A DNA stretch of 26,265 bases. It comes from Tieghemostelium lacteum (taxonomy: Eukaryota > Evosea > Eumycetozoa > Dictyosteliales > Raperosteliaceae). Shown here one piece after another: positions 9,051 through 18,181 of the stretch. Where the stretch lies: NCBI GenBank assembly GCA_001606155.1, contig LODT01000003.1, positions 1 through 26,265 of the forward strand, read 5' to 3'. Under the pieces are notes generated by a model. That model worked only from the letters and a program-made list of their open reading frames with translations. It was not told the DNA's origin and ran no database searches. The position numbers and the translations under genes were made by a program. Within the stretch, counting starts at the first letter, position 1. Each line of letters begins with the position of its first letter.

Positions 9051-9467
9051 CTTTTTTTTTTGTGATCTATCTGTATATTCGAAAAAAAACAACAATGATT
9101 TCAGAAATAAAAAAAAAAAAAATCAAAAAAAAAATTAAATATATGAACTTTCATTTAATTATAAGAAATTAATATATATAAATCAGTATGGTATTAATTT
9201 TCTATAGAAAAAATCAATCTTAGATCATTTAACATAATAATTTTTAAAAAATCTTCTTTTATTCTTTTAAATTCACCCTTGAAATATTTTGATAAAAAGG
9301 GTGTGGGTATTCTTTCATTCAAATTATTTTGGGGAATATATAATTAATTAGATATGATAAAAATACTTTATATTATGTATAATTAAATTAATTAACTTTG
9401 TTTTTTAATTTTTTAAATTAAAATTCTTTTGCTACACTTTCGTTTTTGCATAAAGTGCAACCGCGCA
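9051..9467. promoter_or_regulatory. Divergent promoter region with a G-rich inverted repeat
   Basis: The 417 bp between two divergent gene starts is very AT-rich, with dA/dT runs next to the enoyl reductase gene. A GC-bearing island stands out: CACCCTT at 9274-9280 and its inverse AAGGGTG at 9297-9303, the latter extending to GGGTGTGGGTATTC. GGGTGTGGG resembles the G-box bound by the dictyostelid factor GBF, but the site is untested. It could serve either gene. Confidence 0.35.
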
Positions 9468-12400
9468 ATGTCTAGTAGGAAAACCAATAATAAAAATGTA
9501 CATAAAGAGAAAACCAAAAATACAGAGGATACTGAGAACCAAAATGATAGTTATAAATATAGAAAGCGTTCTGAACACAGTGTAACTAAAAGTAGAGTAA
9601 AGGAACAGAAAAAGAAAGAAGATGCTAGTAATGAAGAGTTATTGAATTCTATCAATGATATTCCTTCAAAACCTCCAGTAAAGTCACATAAAAGGAATAA
9701 AAAGGTTAAAGAGTTATTAGAGAAACAAAAAAAACAGGTGAATCCTACAGTAAAGAAATCTGTAACTTTTAATATCCCATCACCAGAGAAAGTTGTTGAT
9801 GATGAACACTTTCCTTTACATTTGAATGTTGTTATAGATGAATTAAATATAGAACCTGTAGTTTTTGACAATGGTAGTAAGAATAGTAAAAATAAGAAGA
9901 TTCCTAATACAGAAACAACAACAAGAACAACCACAACCACAACCACAAAAGAAGTAACACCACCACAAATATCACCACAAATACCGTCACCACCACACAC
10001 ATCATTTACAGGGTTTGAATCTAATGTTCAATTAAAGCGACACAGAGTATATGAAATTGCAAAAGCAAAATTAAAGGAAATTCAACAACAAGAAAGGCAA
10101 TCTGCAAATATAGAAATTATTTATGCGAATCACGAAAAATCAATTCAAGGGAAATTACATGAGGATTCATTAGAAAGATTATTAGTTTATTTTCCTCATA
10201 ATGAGCCAATATCTGAAACTACAAATCAGGATTCAATTAAAACTACACAACAATTATTCTTTAATGAAAACCAATTCACTGTAAAGGATAAAGAGAATTG
10301 TTTTCCACCTTGGATTTATAGTCATTCTTTTTCAAATATATTTGGATCCATACCAAACCATAACCCATTGGTATCAGCTAGTCACGGGTACCAATTTCTC
10401 CTTAAAGAGATTGAGGTTCTAGGTGACCATCAATCTGATAAACTTCAATTGAAATACTACTATTTCAGTAAGAATGCTAAATTACACTTTGATAAAATGG
10501 TGGTGTTTCCTAAAGAAAAGAGTAATGCTAATAATACAAGTACTATGAAATTCGATGAGGAGTTACTGACGGAACTTGGACTGACGAATAGTGAACTCTT
10601 AGATATCATTCAACAAGAGAATATAGATATAGAAACTGATGATAGTTTGCATTTTGAAGAGTGTCTAGGTGGTACTAGAATGGTATATGATAGATTTGGT
10701 ACTGTTTCTTTACTGATATTTGCCAATGGACCTTGTATGAATGTTTTATCAATATTTGATCTGTCAAATAAATTTCCAACAGATTTTAGATACAAAAACT
10801 ATCCTGGTAACTACTATTGTCTGAACCAATCCATTTTAAATATTTCAATTCATATTATAAACAATTGTATGTATATTTCATCAAACCAAATTTACAACTA
10901 CTCATGGTTATTAATTTATTTAATAAATAATAGGTACAAAATTAATTATTGTAAAAACAATGTATTCATGTCACTATTTCCATTTAAAGATTAATCAGCA
11001 AAATGTAACTGATTCCTCGAACACCAATTCAAAACCAAATATAGAATTGGTATACCTAAATTATATATCATTCAATGAAATGGTTTCAGATGTATTGATT
11101 ACCAATAACAAAACCAATGAATCAATGATACTATTACAAGATGGTTCAGTTCACTCTTTTATATTTGATGACTATATTTATCATGTTGAAAGATTTTCAA
11201 ATTTTCAACTTGATAGAGAAAGATCAACTTTAGTAATACCAAAAATACTCAAACAAAATCCAGAGAATAATAATAGTAAAAAAAAGAATAATAATAGTAA
11301 TAATACAAGTAAAAATCAGTGGTTACAATTTCAGATTCAATCCACTGATAAACATATATTTATAGCTAATAGAGAGGAGGTTGTGATCTATGATCTTGGA
11401 TCATTTAATGATAATAATTTAGAACGACAATCTATAAAATATAGGACATTTTTTAAGACATTAGAGCAATATGGTTCTATAAATTCATTAAAAATGTCAG
11501 TAGAACATCCTTTTCATTTATTTATCAGTACAGAACAATACCTATTTCTATATGATACTAGGTATTCTCTGAATCCATTAATTCAATGGAGATATCCAAG
11601 TGTACAGAAATCAGTAATCATTCAGCTTCTAGATAGGGATTTCATAGGAGACGATATTATCCTTGTAAAGGTTCAAAATAATATCAGTGGTGAATTGACA
11701 ATATTTCAATACAAGTTCGAAAGAGGTCCAATTCCTATGTCAATACCATATATACCACTTCTCAATGACCACATGGAGATTCGAAAAGAGTATTTCGAAG
11801 ATCCATTTAGCTTTTTAATGAATGGTGTCACTAAAGATAATATATCTCTACATGTAGTACCAAGTTTCAACCTATTTCAGCCTATTCCAACATTTGGTGA
11901 GAAATCACTGAATTTGAATTACAATTTCACATCGGATCCATTTGTTTCCAAACCACTTATTGGAAGTGCTTTGGTGCCTGTGAAAATGGGTGACACACAC
12001 ATTGGAATGACAATACTACAAATGAATCTGTTTGGTGATATAACAGCTACTAATTATACTATAATTGATAGTCAGAACAATCTAAATGAGAATAGGGGTA
12101 GCTTAATACTCAAAAAACCAATGGAAATACCAAAAGGTTTAACAATACCACATCACCATGATTTCCAACGAACTTATCAAGATATTCTCATGTTATCAGT
12201 TATAATACAAAAAAGAAATTTAAAAGATTATTTTAAACCAAAGAAAGTAGTAAAAAATGAGAATTGTTATCCAATACCTGACAGGGTACAATTACTGAAC
12301 CATGACAATTCTCTATGGCAGAACCATAATTTCGATGAAACACTAAATTTAACAGATAATTTATTAATCTATCTCGAAAGTGGTCCAAAGACAGCAAATG

Positions 12401-13260
12401 ACATTCTCATGACATTCTCAGGATACTATACTAAAAAGGAAATTATGGATATATTGTCAACAGCTACTGAACCTGTACTAGAGACTCTTACAAATGGTTC
12501 TCTACCTCAATCTATACATAAGACTTTTGTTCACTCTCAATTCAATATCTTCAATATCAAGCCTGTTCCTAGAATTCTACATGACGAATTCATTAGGAAT
12601 AATTCGACGTTATATCACTTGAGTCCATTTTTCTCAGCCAGAGAGTACCTGGAGACTAACCAAATCACCTCCAAAGTATTTCTAAAGAATAAAATCATAT
12701 ATGGTAAAAAACCACAATCCTCTGAAAGCAATGAGGAAACTGAAGAAGATGAAGAGAGTGAAGAAGAAGTTAGAAATCAATCTAGAACTACTATGTCATT
12801 GGACAGCGAAGGAAATATAGTAAGGACCAAGAAAAAGAAAGCTACAAAAAAGAAACCAAAACCAAAGAAAACGATTAGACCTGAAATTGATGTTGATGGT
12901 TGGAGAAAAGAATGGTTAGAAGGATTTGCTGAGATTAATCCAAGATCTAATGATTCCTTGACTAGACCATCTATAAATCTACCAAAAATCACAAAAAGAA
13001 AACTTGATAATCCAATATCAAGTACTCTGGATGTTAATTATCATGACAGTGTGCAATCTCAGAGTACTTATAACTTTGGTTTAGATAACAACAATTCAAG
13101 AGATCAATATAAGAAATCAAAAACCTCTCATATCTCTTATTCTCAACCAGACCTAACTTCTTACTCACAACCTTTACCAGTGTACTCAACCAATGGTAGT
13201 TTTCCATCTCTTATTAATAGACAACAAACTACTACCACAACAACATCATCATCTAGTCAA

Positions 13261-13313
<53 letters not shown>

Positions 13314-13497
13314 AGTATGGGAGAATGATGATGATAATCATTTTTCAATCCCAATTCAAGAGAGTCAAGATTCATCATTCCAATATTCACAACCTGCTGC
13401 ATCTTCTAATACTATTAGCAATCCTTCAAATTATAATTTCTCATTTAGTAATTTTTCAACATCTAATTTCCTTTCCTCGATGAATATGAACCCATAA
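9468..13497 (+). CDS. Large nuclear-type protein, possible Pol I factor TAF1C/Rrn6-like (two exons)
   Basis: Exon 1 is 9468-10866, the intron 10867-10933 (67 bp, GTATGT...ATAG), and exon 2 10934-13497; the predicted length is 1320 residues. I use the ATG at 9468 (MSSRKTNN); the frame is open earlier but without an ATG. Residues 1 to about 230 are charged, Thr-rich and probably disordered. About 300-900 hold beta-rich blocks like a WD40-type propeller, for example HPFHLFISTEQYLFLYDTRY near 659, which recalls the SL1 subunit TAF1C/yeast Rrn6. After a helical part (GPKTANDILMTFSGYYTKKE) come an acidic stretch, a Lys-rich patch near 1095-1115 (KKKKATKKKPKPKK), and a Ser/Asn-rich tail with poly-Asn at about 1243-1260. 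The Pol I role is tentative; a generic propeller protein is the alternative. Confidence 0.7.
13261..13311 (+). repeat. (AAT)n microsatellite coding for poly-asparagine
   Basis: About 17 uninterrupted AAT units lie inside exon 2 of the preceding gene, in frame as Asn codons. Such tracts are a hallmark of dictyostelid proteins and are prone to length change. Confidence 0.95.
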
Positions 13498-13803
13498 ACT
13501 TATTTATTTATATGATTTATCAATAATCAAATTTGAGGTTTAAATTATAAATTAAGTTTTTTTAAATAGGATATGAAAGATTCTATTGGTTGGACATTTG
13601 GTTGATCATATTTAAAGTCAATTCTAGATTAACAATTAAAGTAGTAATCGATTTTAAGTTTTTTTGTTGTTTGGCAAATAAAATAAAAAACAATCATTTA
13701 TTATCTAAAAATTTTAATAATAATAATATAATAATTAAATCTGTGTTTATAGAGGCTTTAAAAAACACTTATAAGGATGATTTTTATTTTAAATTTCCAA
13801 TAA
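13498..13803. other. Intergenic stretch with a family-2 gene fragment
   Basis: This stretch lies between the convergent ends of the TAF1C-like gene and the first family-2 LRR gene. It holds the family-2 relic at 13560-13680 on the minus strand. The rest (13680-13803) is AT-rich with no readable content. Confidence 0.55.
13560..13680 (-). pseudogene. C-terminal fragment of a third family-2 LRR gene
   Basis: Read on the minus strand, 13561-13625 gives RIDFKYDQPNVQP then IESFISYLK. This aligns with the tail of the neighbouring family-2 gene (KMDFQNDQPNEKP then KSLISYIYN). Upstream (13626-13680) a weaker match continues but is interrupted by a stop. No other part of the gene remains. It lies in the same orientation as the two intact copies next to it, so it looks like the eroded end of a longer tandem array. 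Confidence 0.65.
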
Positions 13804-15291
13804 TTATTTATTAAATATATTATAAATATATGAAATTAAAGATTTTGGTTTTTCATTTGGTTGATCATTTTGAAAGTCCATTTTAGTATAGAGATAAGTT
13901 GATGGAGTTACAAAATCAAAAATTTTAAATGGAGGTGATGGGGTAACCAACTGAAGGTTTTTGGTGTGAGTTTTAAATTTAATTTTAATGAAATCTAGAG
14001 TTTCTGATTGATGTAGAGAACTTAAGATTTTAGTCATTTTTAAAGAAAAAGATAAAATAAAGATAAAATTATTTTTATCAATATCTTTTTCATAAAGAAA
14101 TAAAGATAGGTATACAAGTGAAGGTAATAATGAGATTGATTTAGATAATTCCTTACTCTCACCTATATTTAAAGGTCTTAACGGAAGATCTAAATGTAAT
14201 TTAACCAATTGTTGATGTCTCTCTAAGAATGAGTTAAATAGAGATAAATCCAGATCGTTCTCTGAATATATTCTAAGATCTCTGAGTGATGGGAAATTCT
14301 TCAAAAATATCAAATTTCTTAATGAATCTTTAAGGAATGATCGAATTTTTAAATGAACGATATAATGAAAAATCTGATCATGTATCAAATTATCTTGGGG
14401 ATATATCACTGAAAAAACTTGAATATCCAAATGATTTAAATGAGATTTTTCATTTAATACTTCAAAGAGTGAATATAATAGATTTGCTTCGTAAAATGTT
14501 AATTGAAGCTTTTCAATTTGTTTTAATTGAACCCAGTTTTCAAGAAGGTTTTGGACACGATTAACTGTCAATGATTTCAAATGGTTAAAGTGATTGTTAG
14601 CGAATTGAGGGATATATAAATAAGGAAAGATTTTCAATTTTACTAGATTTGGAGCATGATAATTATTCGAAAATTTAATTAACTCAGTATCCATATCTGT
14701 CTCCAACTTTCTGATTTTAATTGATCTGAGAGTGTACTGAAAGTGTTGAAGAAATATCATTATAAATCTATTTGAATTGGTGTGATCGATATATATATCA
14801 ATGTGTTCTAATTGAGGTGGTATCAAATCAATTGAATTTATCCATTTATTCATGTTTACTATGTCATTGGTGTAGAATAAACTTAGTTTAAGTTTTTTCA
14901 GTGATGGGAAACAGTTAAGAAACATTGGTAAACTCACTATATAATCTTCTTTATCATACCAAATGAGATTCAATTTATGTACATTTGGGAATAGATATCT
15001 ACATCTCTTTAATTGATAATCTCCTAAATTAAAAGATGATTTTCTTGATGGTATTTCTGCAATAACTTTTGTTATTCTTCTATTTTTATATTTATCACTA
15101 TTGAAATAACCTTCAACAGTATCATCTAAATTTATAAATGATTCTGATAATCTCTGAAATTCTGATTTAAAATGTTTATAAATAACTGAATTGATCAATG
15201 ATAATGATAATTTATATCTATTTGGTAACCAATTATTATTTAATATATAATCTACAATATGAAATAAAACTATATTTGGTAGTATTGCCAT
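13804..15291 (-). CDS. F-box-like/LRR protein, family 2 copy 1
   Basis: A single exon of 495 residues with its ATG at 15289-15291. The N-terminus (MAILPNIVLFHIVDYILNNN, then KLSLSLINSVIYKHF) has the hydrophobic pattern of an F-box-like domain as seen in many dictyostelid multigene families. Residues about 95 to 450 are leucine-rich repeats, for example FPNVHKLNLIW, FPSLKKLKLSLF, LEHIDIYI and LPSLVYLSLFLY. The paralogue at 15443-16933 is nearly identical over the first ~135 residues and increasingly different after that. The ~90 bp upstream is also duplicated. Function is unknown; a substrate-binding adaptor of an SCF ubiquitin ligase is a reasonable inference from the layout. The short plus-strand frame at 14337-14564 is a shadow. 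Confidence 0.8.
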   Translation of the reverse strand: MAILPNIVLFHIVDYILNNNWLPNRYKLSLSLINSVIYKHFKSEFQRLSESFINLDDTVEGYFNSDKYKNRRITKVIAEIPSRKSSFNLGDYQLKRCRYLFPNVHKLNLIWYDKEDYIVSLPMFLNCFPSLKKLKLSLFYTNDIVNMNKWINSIDLIPPQLEHIDIYIDHTNSNRFIMIFLQHFQYTLRSIKIRKLETDMDTELIKFSNNYHAPNLVKLKIFPYLYIPQFANNHFNHLKSLTVNRVQNLLENWVQLKQIEKLQLTFYEANLLYSLFEVLNEKSHLNHLDIQVFSVIYPQDNLIHDQIFHYIVHLKIRSFLKDSLRNLIFLKNFPSLRDLRIYSENDLDLSLFNSFLERHQQLVKLHLDLPLRPLNIGESKELSKSISLLPSLVYLSLFLYEKDIDKNNFIFILSFSLKMTKILSSLHQSETLDFIKIKFKTHTKNLQLVTPSPPFKIFDFVTPSTYLYTKMDFQNDQPNEKPKSLISYIYNIFNK

Positions 15292-15385
15292 TATTAATTA
15301 AATATTTGAAAGAAATTAAATTTTTATTAAATGAAATAAGTGGGGTACCACTCTCATTATTGAAAAAATATAGTTAAAGAAAAAA
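15292..15385 (-). promoter_or_regulatory. Duplicated upstream element of family-2 copy 1
   Basis: About 90 bp directly upstream of copy 1 match 16934-17031 upstream of copy 2, including a GC-bearing core AGTGGGGTACCACTCTCA. The core contains GTGG-GGTA-CCAC, a short dyad around a GGTACC palindrome, inside otherwise A/T-only DNA. It is a likely shared promoter element or protein-binding site. Confidence 0.45.
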
Positions 15386-15442
15386 TTTAAAAAGAATCAA
15401 AACATTAAACATATTTCCTTTAGAAATTGTAATTTTGGAAAA

Positions 15443-16933
15443 TTATATAATTTTATTTTTAAAATTAAATATTTTGTTAAAATAGATAAAGTAAGATGGT
15501 TGGTCATTTTGAAAATCATTTTTTGAAAAATTATAAGTCACTGGATATTGATTTACAATATTAACAATTTTAAATGGAGGTGATGGAAAAACCAAATTAT
15601 GTTCTTTTGTTTGTGTTAAAAAAACAATTTGAATGAAATCTAGTGAATCTGATTGGTGAAGTGATCTTACTATTTTAGTGGTTTTTAATGAGGGTTTTTC
15701 CATAAGACTAACAATGAATGATAAAGATAGGTATTCAAGTGATGGTAAAAATGATAATGATTTAGATAGTTTCTTACTCTCCTCAGTTTTAAATGGCCTA
15801 AGAGGAATTGTTAAATGTATTTTAACCAATTGTTGATGTCTATCTAAGAATGAGTTAAATAGAGATAAATTAATCTCTGAATTTAATTCAAGGTTTCTGA
15901 GTGACGGATAATTCTTCAAAAAGATCAGATCTCTTAATATATTAAATGGAATCGATTCAATTTTAAGAATTTCAATATAATGAATATCATGAGGAATAAT
16001 CTGATCATGTATCAAAATATCTAGAGGATACAATCTGAAAACTATAATATCCAAATGAATTAATTTAGATTTTTCATTTAATATTTCAAAGAGTGAATTT
16101 AATAAATGGAGATCTAGTTGGGAAATTCTTAATTGAAGTTTTTCTATTTGTTTTAATTGAACCCAGTTTTCAAGAAGGTTTTCGACATGCGTGCAATTAA
16201 CCATCAATAACTTCAAATGGTTAAAGTGATTATTAATGAATTGAAGGATAGGTAAACAATGAATTGTTTTCAATTTTACTAGATTTGGAGCATGATAATT
16301 ATTCGAAAAATTAATTAATTCCATATCTATATCGGTATTCAACAATCTGATTTTAATTGATCTGAGAGTGTACTGAAAGTATTGAAGAAATTTCATTATA
16401 AATCTATGTGAATTGTTATGTTCGAAATATATATCAATGTGTTCTAATTGAGGTGGTATCAAATCAATTGAATTTATCCATTTATTCATGTTTACTCTTT
16501 TTTCAATGGTGCAGTAGCATAAATTTAGTTTAAGTTTTTTCAGTGATGGGAAACAGTTAAGAAACATTGGTAAACTCACTATATAATCTTCTTTATCATA
16601 CCAAATGAGATTCAATTTATGCACATTTGGGAATAGATATCTACATCTCTTCAATAGATAATCTCCTCTATTAAATGATGATTTTCTAGATGGTATTTCT
16701 GCAATTACTTTTGTTATTCTTCTATTTTTATATTTATCACTACTGAAATAACCTTCAACAGTATCATCTAATTTTACAAATGATTCTGATAATCTCTGAA
16801 ATTCTGATTTAAAATGTTTATAAATATCTGAATTGATCAATGATAATGATAATTTATATCTAATTGGTAACCAATTATTATTTAATATATAATCTACAAT
16901 ATGAAATAAAACTATATTTGGTAGTATTGCCAT
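15443..16933 (-). CDS. F-box-like/LRR protein, family 2 copy 2
   Basis: A single exon of 496 residues with its ATG at 16931-16933, 151 bp upstream of and in the same direction as copy 1. The F-box-like N-terminus (MAILPNIVLFHIVDYILNNN) is identical to copy 1. The segment to about residue 135 differs by only a handful of residues. The LRR part then diverges, with in-frame gains and losses (for example CYCTIEKRVN against FYTNDIVN near 140, and HVENLL against a shorter form near 245). The tail (PSPPFKIVNIVNQ then FSKNDFQNDQPS) keeps the family pattern but ends differently. It is a recent tandem duplicate. Function is unknown beyond the inferred F-box/LRR adaptor type. Confidence 0.8.
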   Translation of the reverse strand: MAILPNIVLFHIVDYILNNNWLPIRYKLSLSLINSDIYKHFKSEFQRLSESFVKLDDTVEGYFSSDKYKNRRITKVIAEIPSRKSSFNRGDYLLKRCRYLFPNVHKLNLIWYDKEDYIVSLPMFLNCFPSLKKLKLNLCYCTIEKRVNMNKWINSIDLIPPQLEHIDIYFEHNNSHRFIMKFLQYFQYTLRSIKIRLLNTDIDMELINFSNNYHAPNLVKLKTIHCLPILQFINNHFNHLKLLMVNCTHVENLLENWVQLKQIEKLQLRISQLDLHLLNSLFEILNEKSKLIHLDIIVFRLYPLDILIHDQIIPHDIHYIEILKIESIPFNILRDLIFLKNYPSLRNLELNSEINLSLFNSFLDRHQQLVKIHLTIPLRPFKTEESKKLSKSLSFLPSLEYLSLSFIVSLMEKPSLKTTKIVRSLHQSDSLDFIQIVFLTQTKEHNLVFPSPPFKIVNIVNQYPVTYNFSKNDFQNDQPSYFIYFNKIFNFKNKII

Positions 16934-17031
16934 TATTAATTAAATATTTGAAAGAAATTAAATTTTTATTAAATGAAATAAAAGTGGGGGTACCACTCTC
17001 ACTTTTGAAAAAATATAGTTATAGAAAAAAA
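16934..17031 (-). promoter_or_regulatory. Duplicated upstream element of family-2 copy 2
   Basis: This is the partner of 15292-15385. It has the core AAGTGGGGGTACCACTCTCA with one extra G, followed by the same GAAAAAATATAGTTA. Conservation of this non-coding block next to both start codons supports a regulatory role, although recent duplication alone would also explain it. Confidence 0.45.
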
Positions 17032-18181
17032 ATTCTATATAGACTGAAAGAGATTTATTCATATGATAGCCGTATAACTATAGTTTTATTATTTATATTA
17101 AAGAACATTTAAAGGAAAAGTAAGAAGGTAAATCAAATTCTTGGAGAAATATAAAAATAGAAAAGAATTAGGTAAGATGCATAAACCAAAATATGAAGAA
17201 CCAATGGCTGAATCTGATTCCATTATTCATAAACTTGGTGAAGAGGCTATTAAAAGACTACAGGAGTTTGATAGAGTTTTGGAAGAAGAAAGAAATGGTT
17301 TCAGAGATGATTTAGAATTGGTTACAAGTACCATATCGCAGAATTTGTTGTTGAAGATCTTCAACATAAGATCCATGGTTTGGAAGATGCCAATGAACAC
17401 TCGGAAGAACAGATCAAGTATGCTGCCCACCATCTGAATCTATTTCAAAAGGAAATTGAACATAGAGATCAACTAATTAAATCTCTAGAAGATTCTCTGA
17501 AAAAAATCAAAGAGGAACCATTCATTCATGTACATGTAGTCGATACTCTTGAGCGATATCATGGTAGTATCAAAATGGACTTTGAATTACAAAATAGAAA
17601 ATCTTCCAATACTTGGTAGATTTTGTATTCAAGTCTTTAATTTTGGTTTGAATAATGTGATCTGTATCCTTTATTTGTTTGGTTCGATCAAGTCTAGAAA
17701 TATGATATCCATTAAATATAGCTTAAGTCCCTCATTTTTTGGGTGAAGTATATGGATAACTATTACAATACTAGTCTAGACTCAATATCGCAATTAATTT
17801 AAACTCATCTTCTTTTCATCTTGATCCTCTCCTGTCTTTCTCTTTTCATCATGTATATTAATTTCTACTCTAAAAAACCAACAAATTTAATTTTATTTAA
17901 AAAAAAGAGTTCTGTAACACCATTATTTTATTAAATGACTATAGTTCATATTTATCTTAATTACTTATTCTTCCTATTGAAATATCTATATTTGTATCAT
18001 ATTGAGAAAGGATAATGCATATGATAGATTTAGATTGACCGAAGTCTCTATTACAAACTATTTAGAATGTAATTATAGTAATCATCAATTAAAATCGAAT
18101 AATTTATGTATTGGGATATTTTAGATCGTTCTATTTCTATTTAAGTTTTTTTTTTTGATTTTTATGATCCAATGAGATACA
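17032..18181. other. Spacer with relics between family-2 copy 2 and family-1 copy C
   Basis: Positions 17032-17131 are AT-rich. Positions 17132-17619 hold a broken coiled-coil gene. Positions 17620-18000 show nothing readable. Positions about 18006-18124 hold a short plus-strand frame without an ATG that reads like protein (AYDRFRLTEVSITNYLEC) and ends in TAG; it is unassigned. Positions 18130-18181 are the T-rich upstream of copy C, ending in TGATCCAATGAGATACA, shared with copy A. Confidence 0.5.
17132..17619 (+). pseudogene. Broken coiled-coil protein gene
   Basis: Two adjoining plus-strand frames read as one Glu/Lys-rich helical protein. The first runs from about 17132 (ATG at 17177, MHKPKYEEPMAESDS) through EEAIKRLQEFDRVLEEERNG to about 17335. 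The second, one base out of phase, begins there with EFVVEDLQHKIHGLEDANEH and continues through KEIEHRDQLIKSLEDSLKKI to a TAG at 17617-17619. Heptad-like spacing of hydrophobic residues runs across the break. The 14-bp GT...AG at the junction is too short for an intron, so a one-base frameshift is the simplest reading. The family is not recognised. It may be a gene fragment brought here by duplication, as with the SMC4 relic. Confidence 0.5.

Noticed and set aside
9551-10000. 149-codon minus-strand frame with valine and phenylalanine runs
   Set aside because: Mirror of Thr/Lys-rich low-complexity codons in the TAF1C-like gene; composition is not protein-like.
13193-13483. Plus-strand frame with poly-isoleucine
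   Set aside because: Out-of-frame reading of the (AAT)n tract that codes for poly-Asn in the real gene.
13590-13814. 74-codon plus-strand frame downstream of the TAF1C-like gene
   Set aside because: It has no ATG start, has AT-rich composition, and overlaps a minus-strand family-2 fragment that explains the protein-like part.
15443-16933. CRISPR, insertion sequence or bacterial operon signals
   Set aside because: No spaced short repeats, transposase motifs or ribosome binding sites were seen anywhere in the window; all genes are eukaryotic in layout.
17676-17696. GGTTCGATCAAG resembling a tRNA B-box
   Set aside because: The flanking bases do not form a T-stem, and no A-box or acceptor stem is found upstream.
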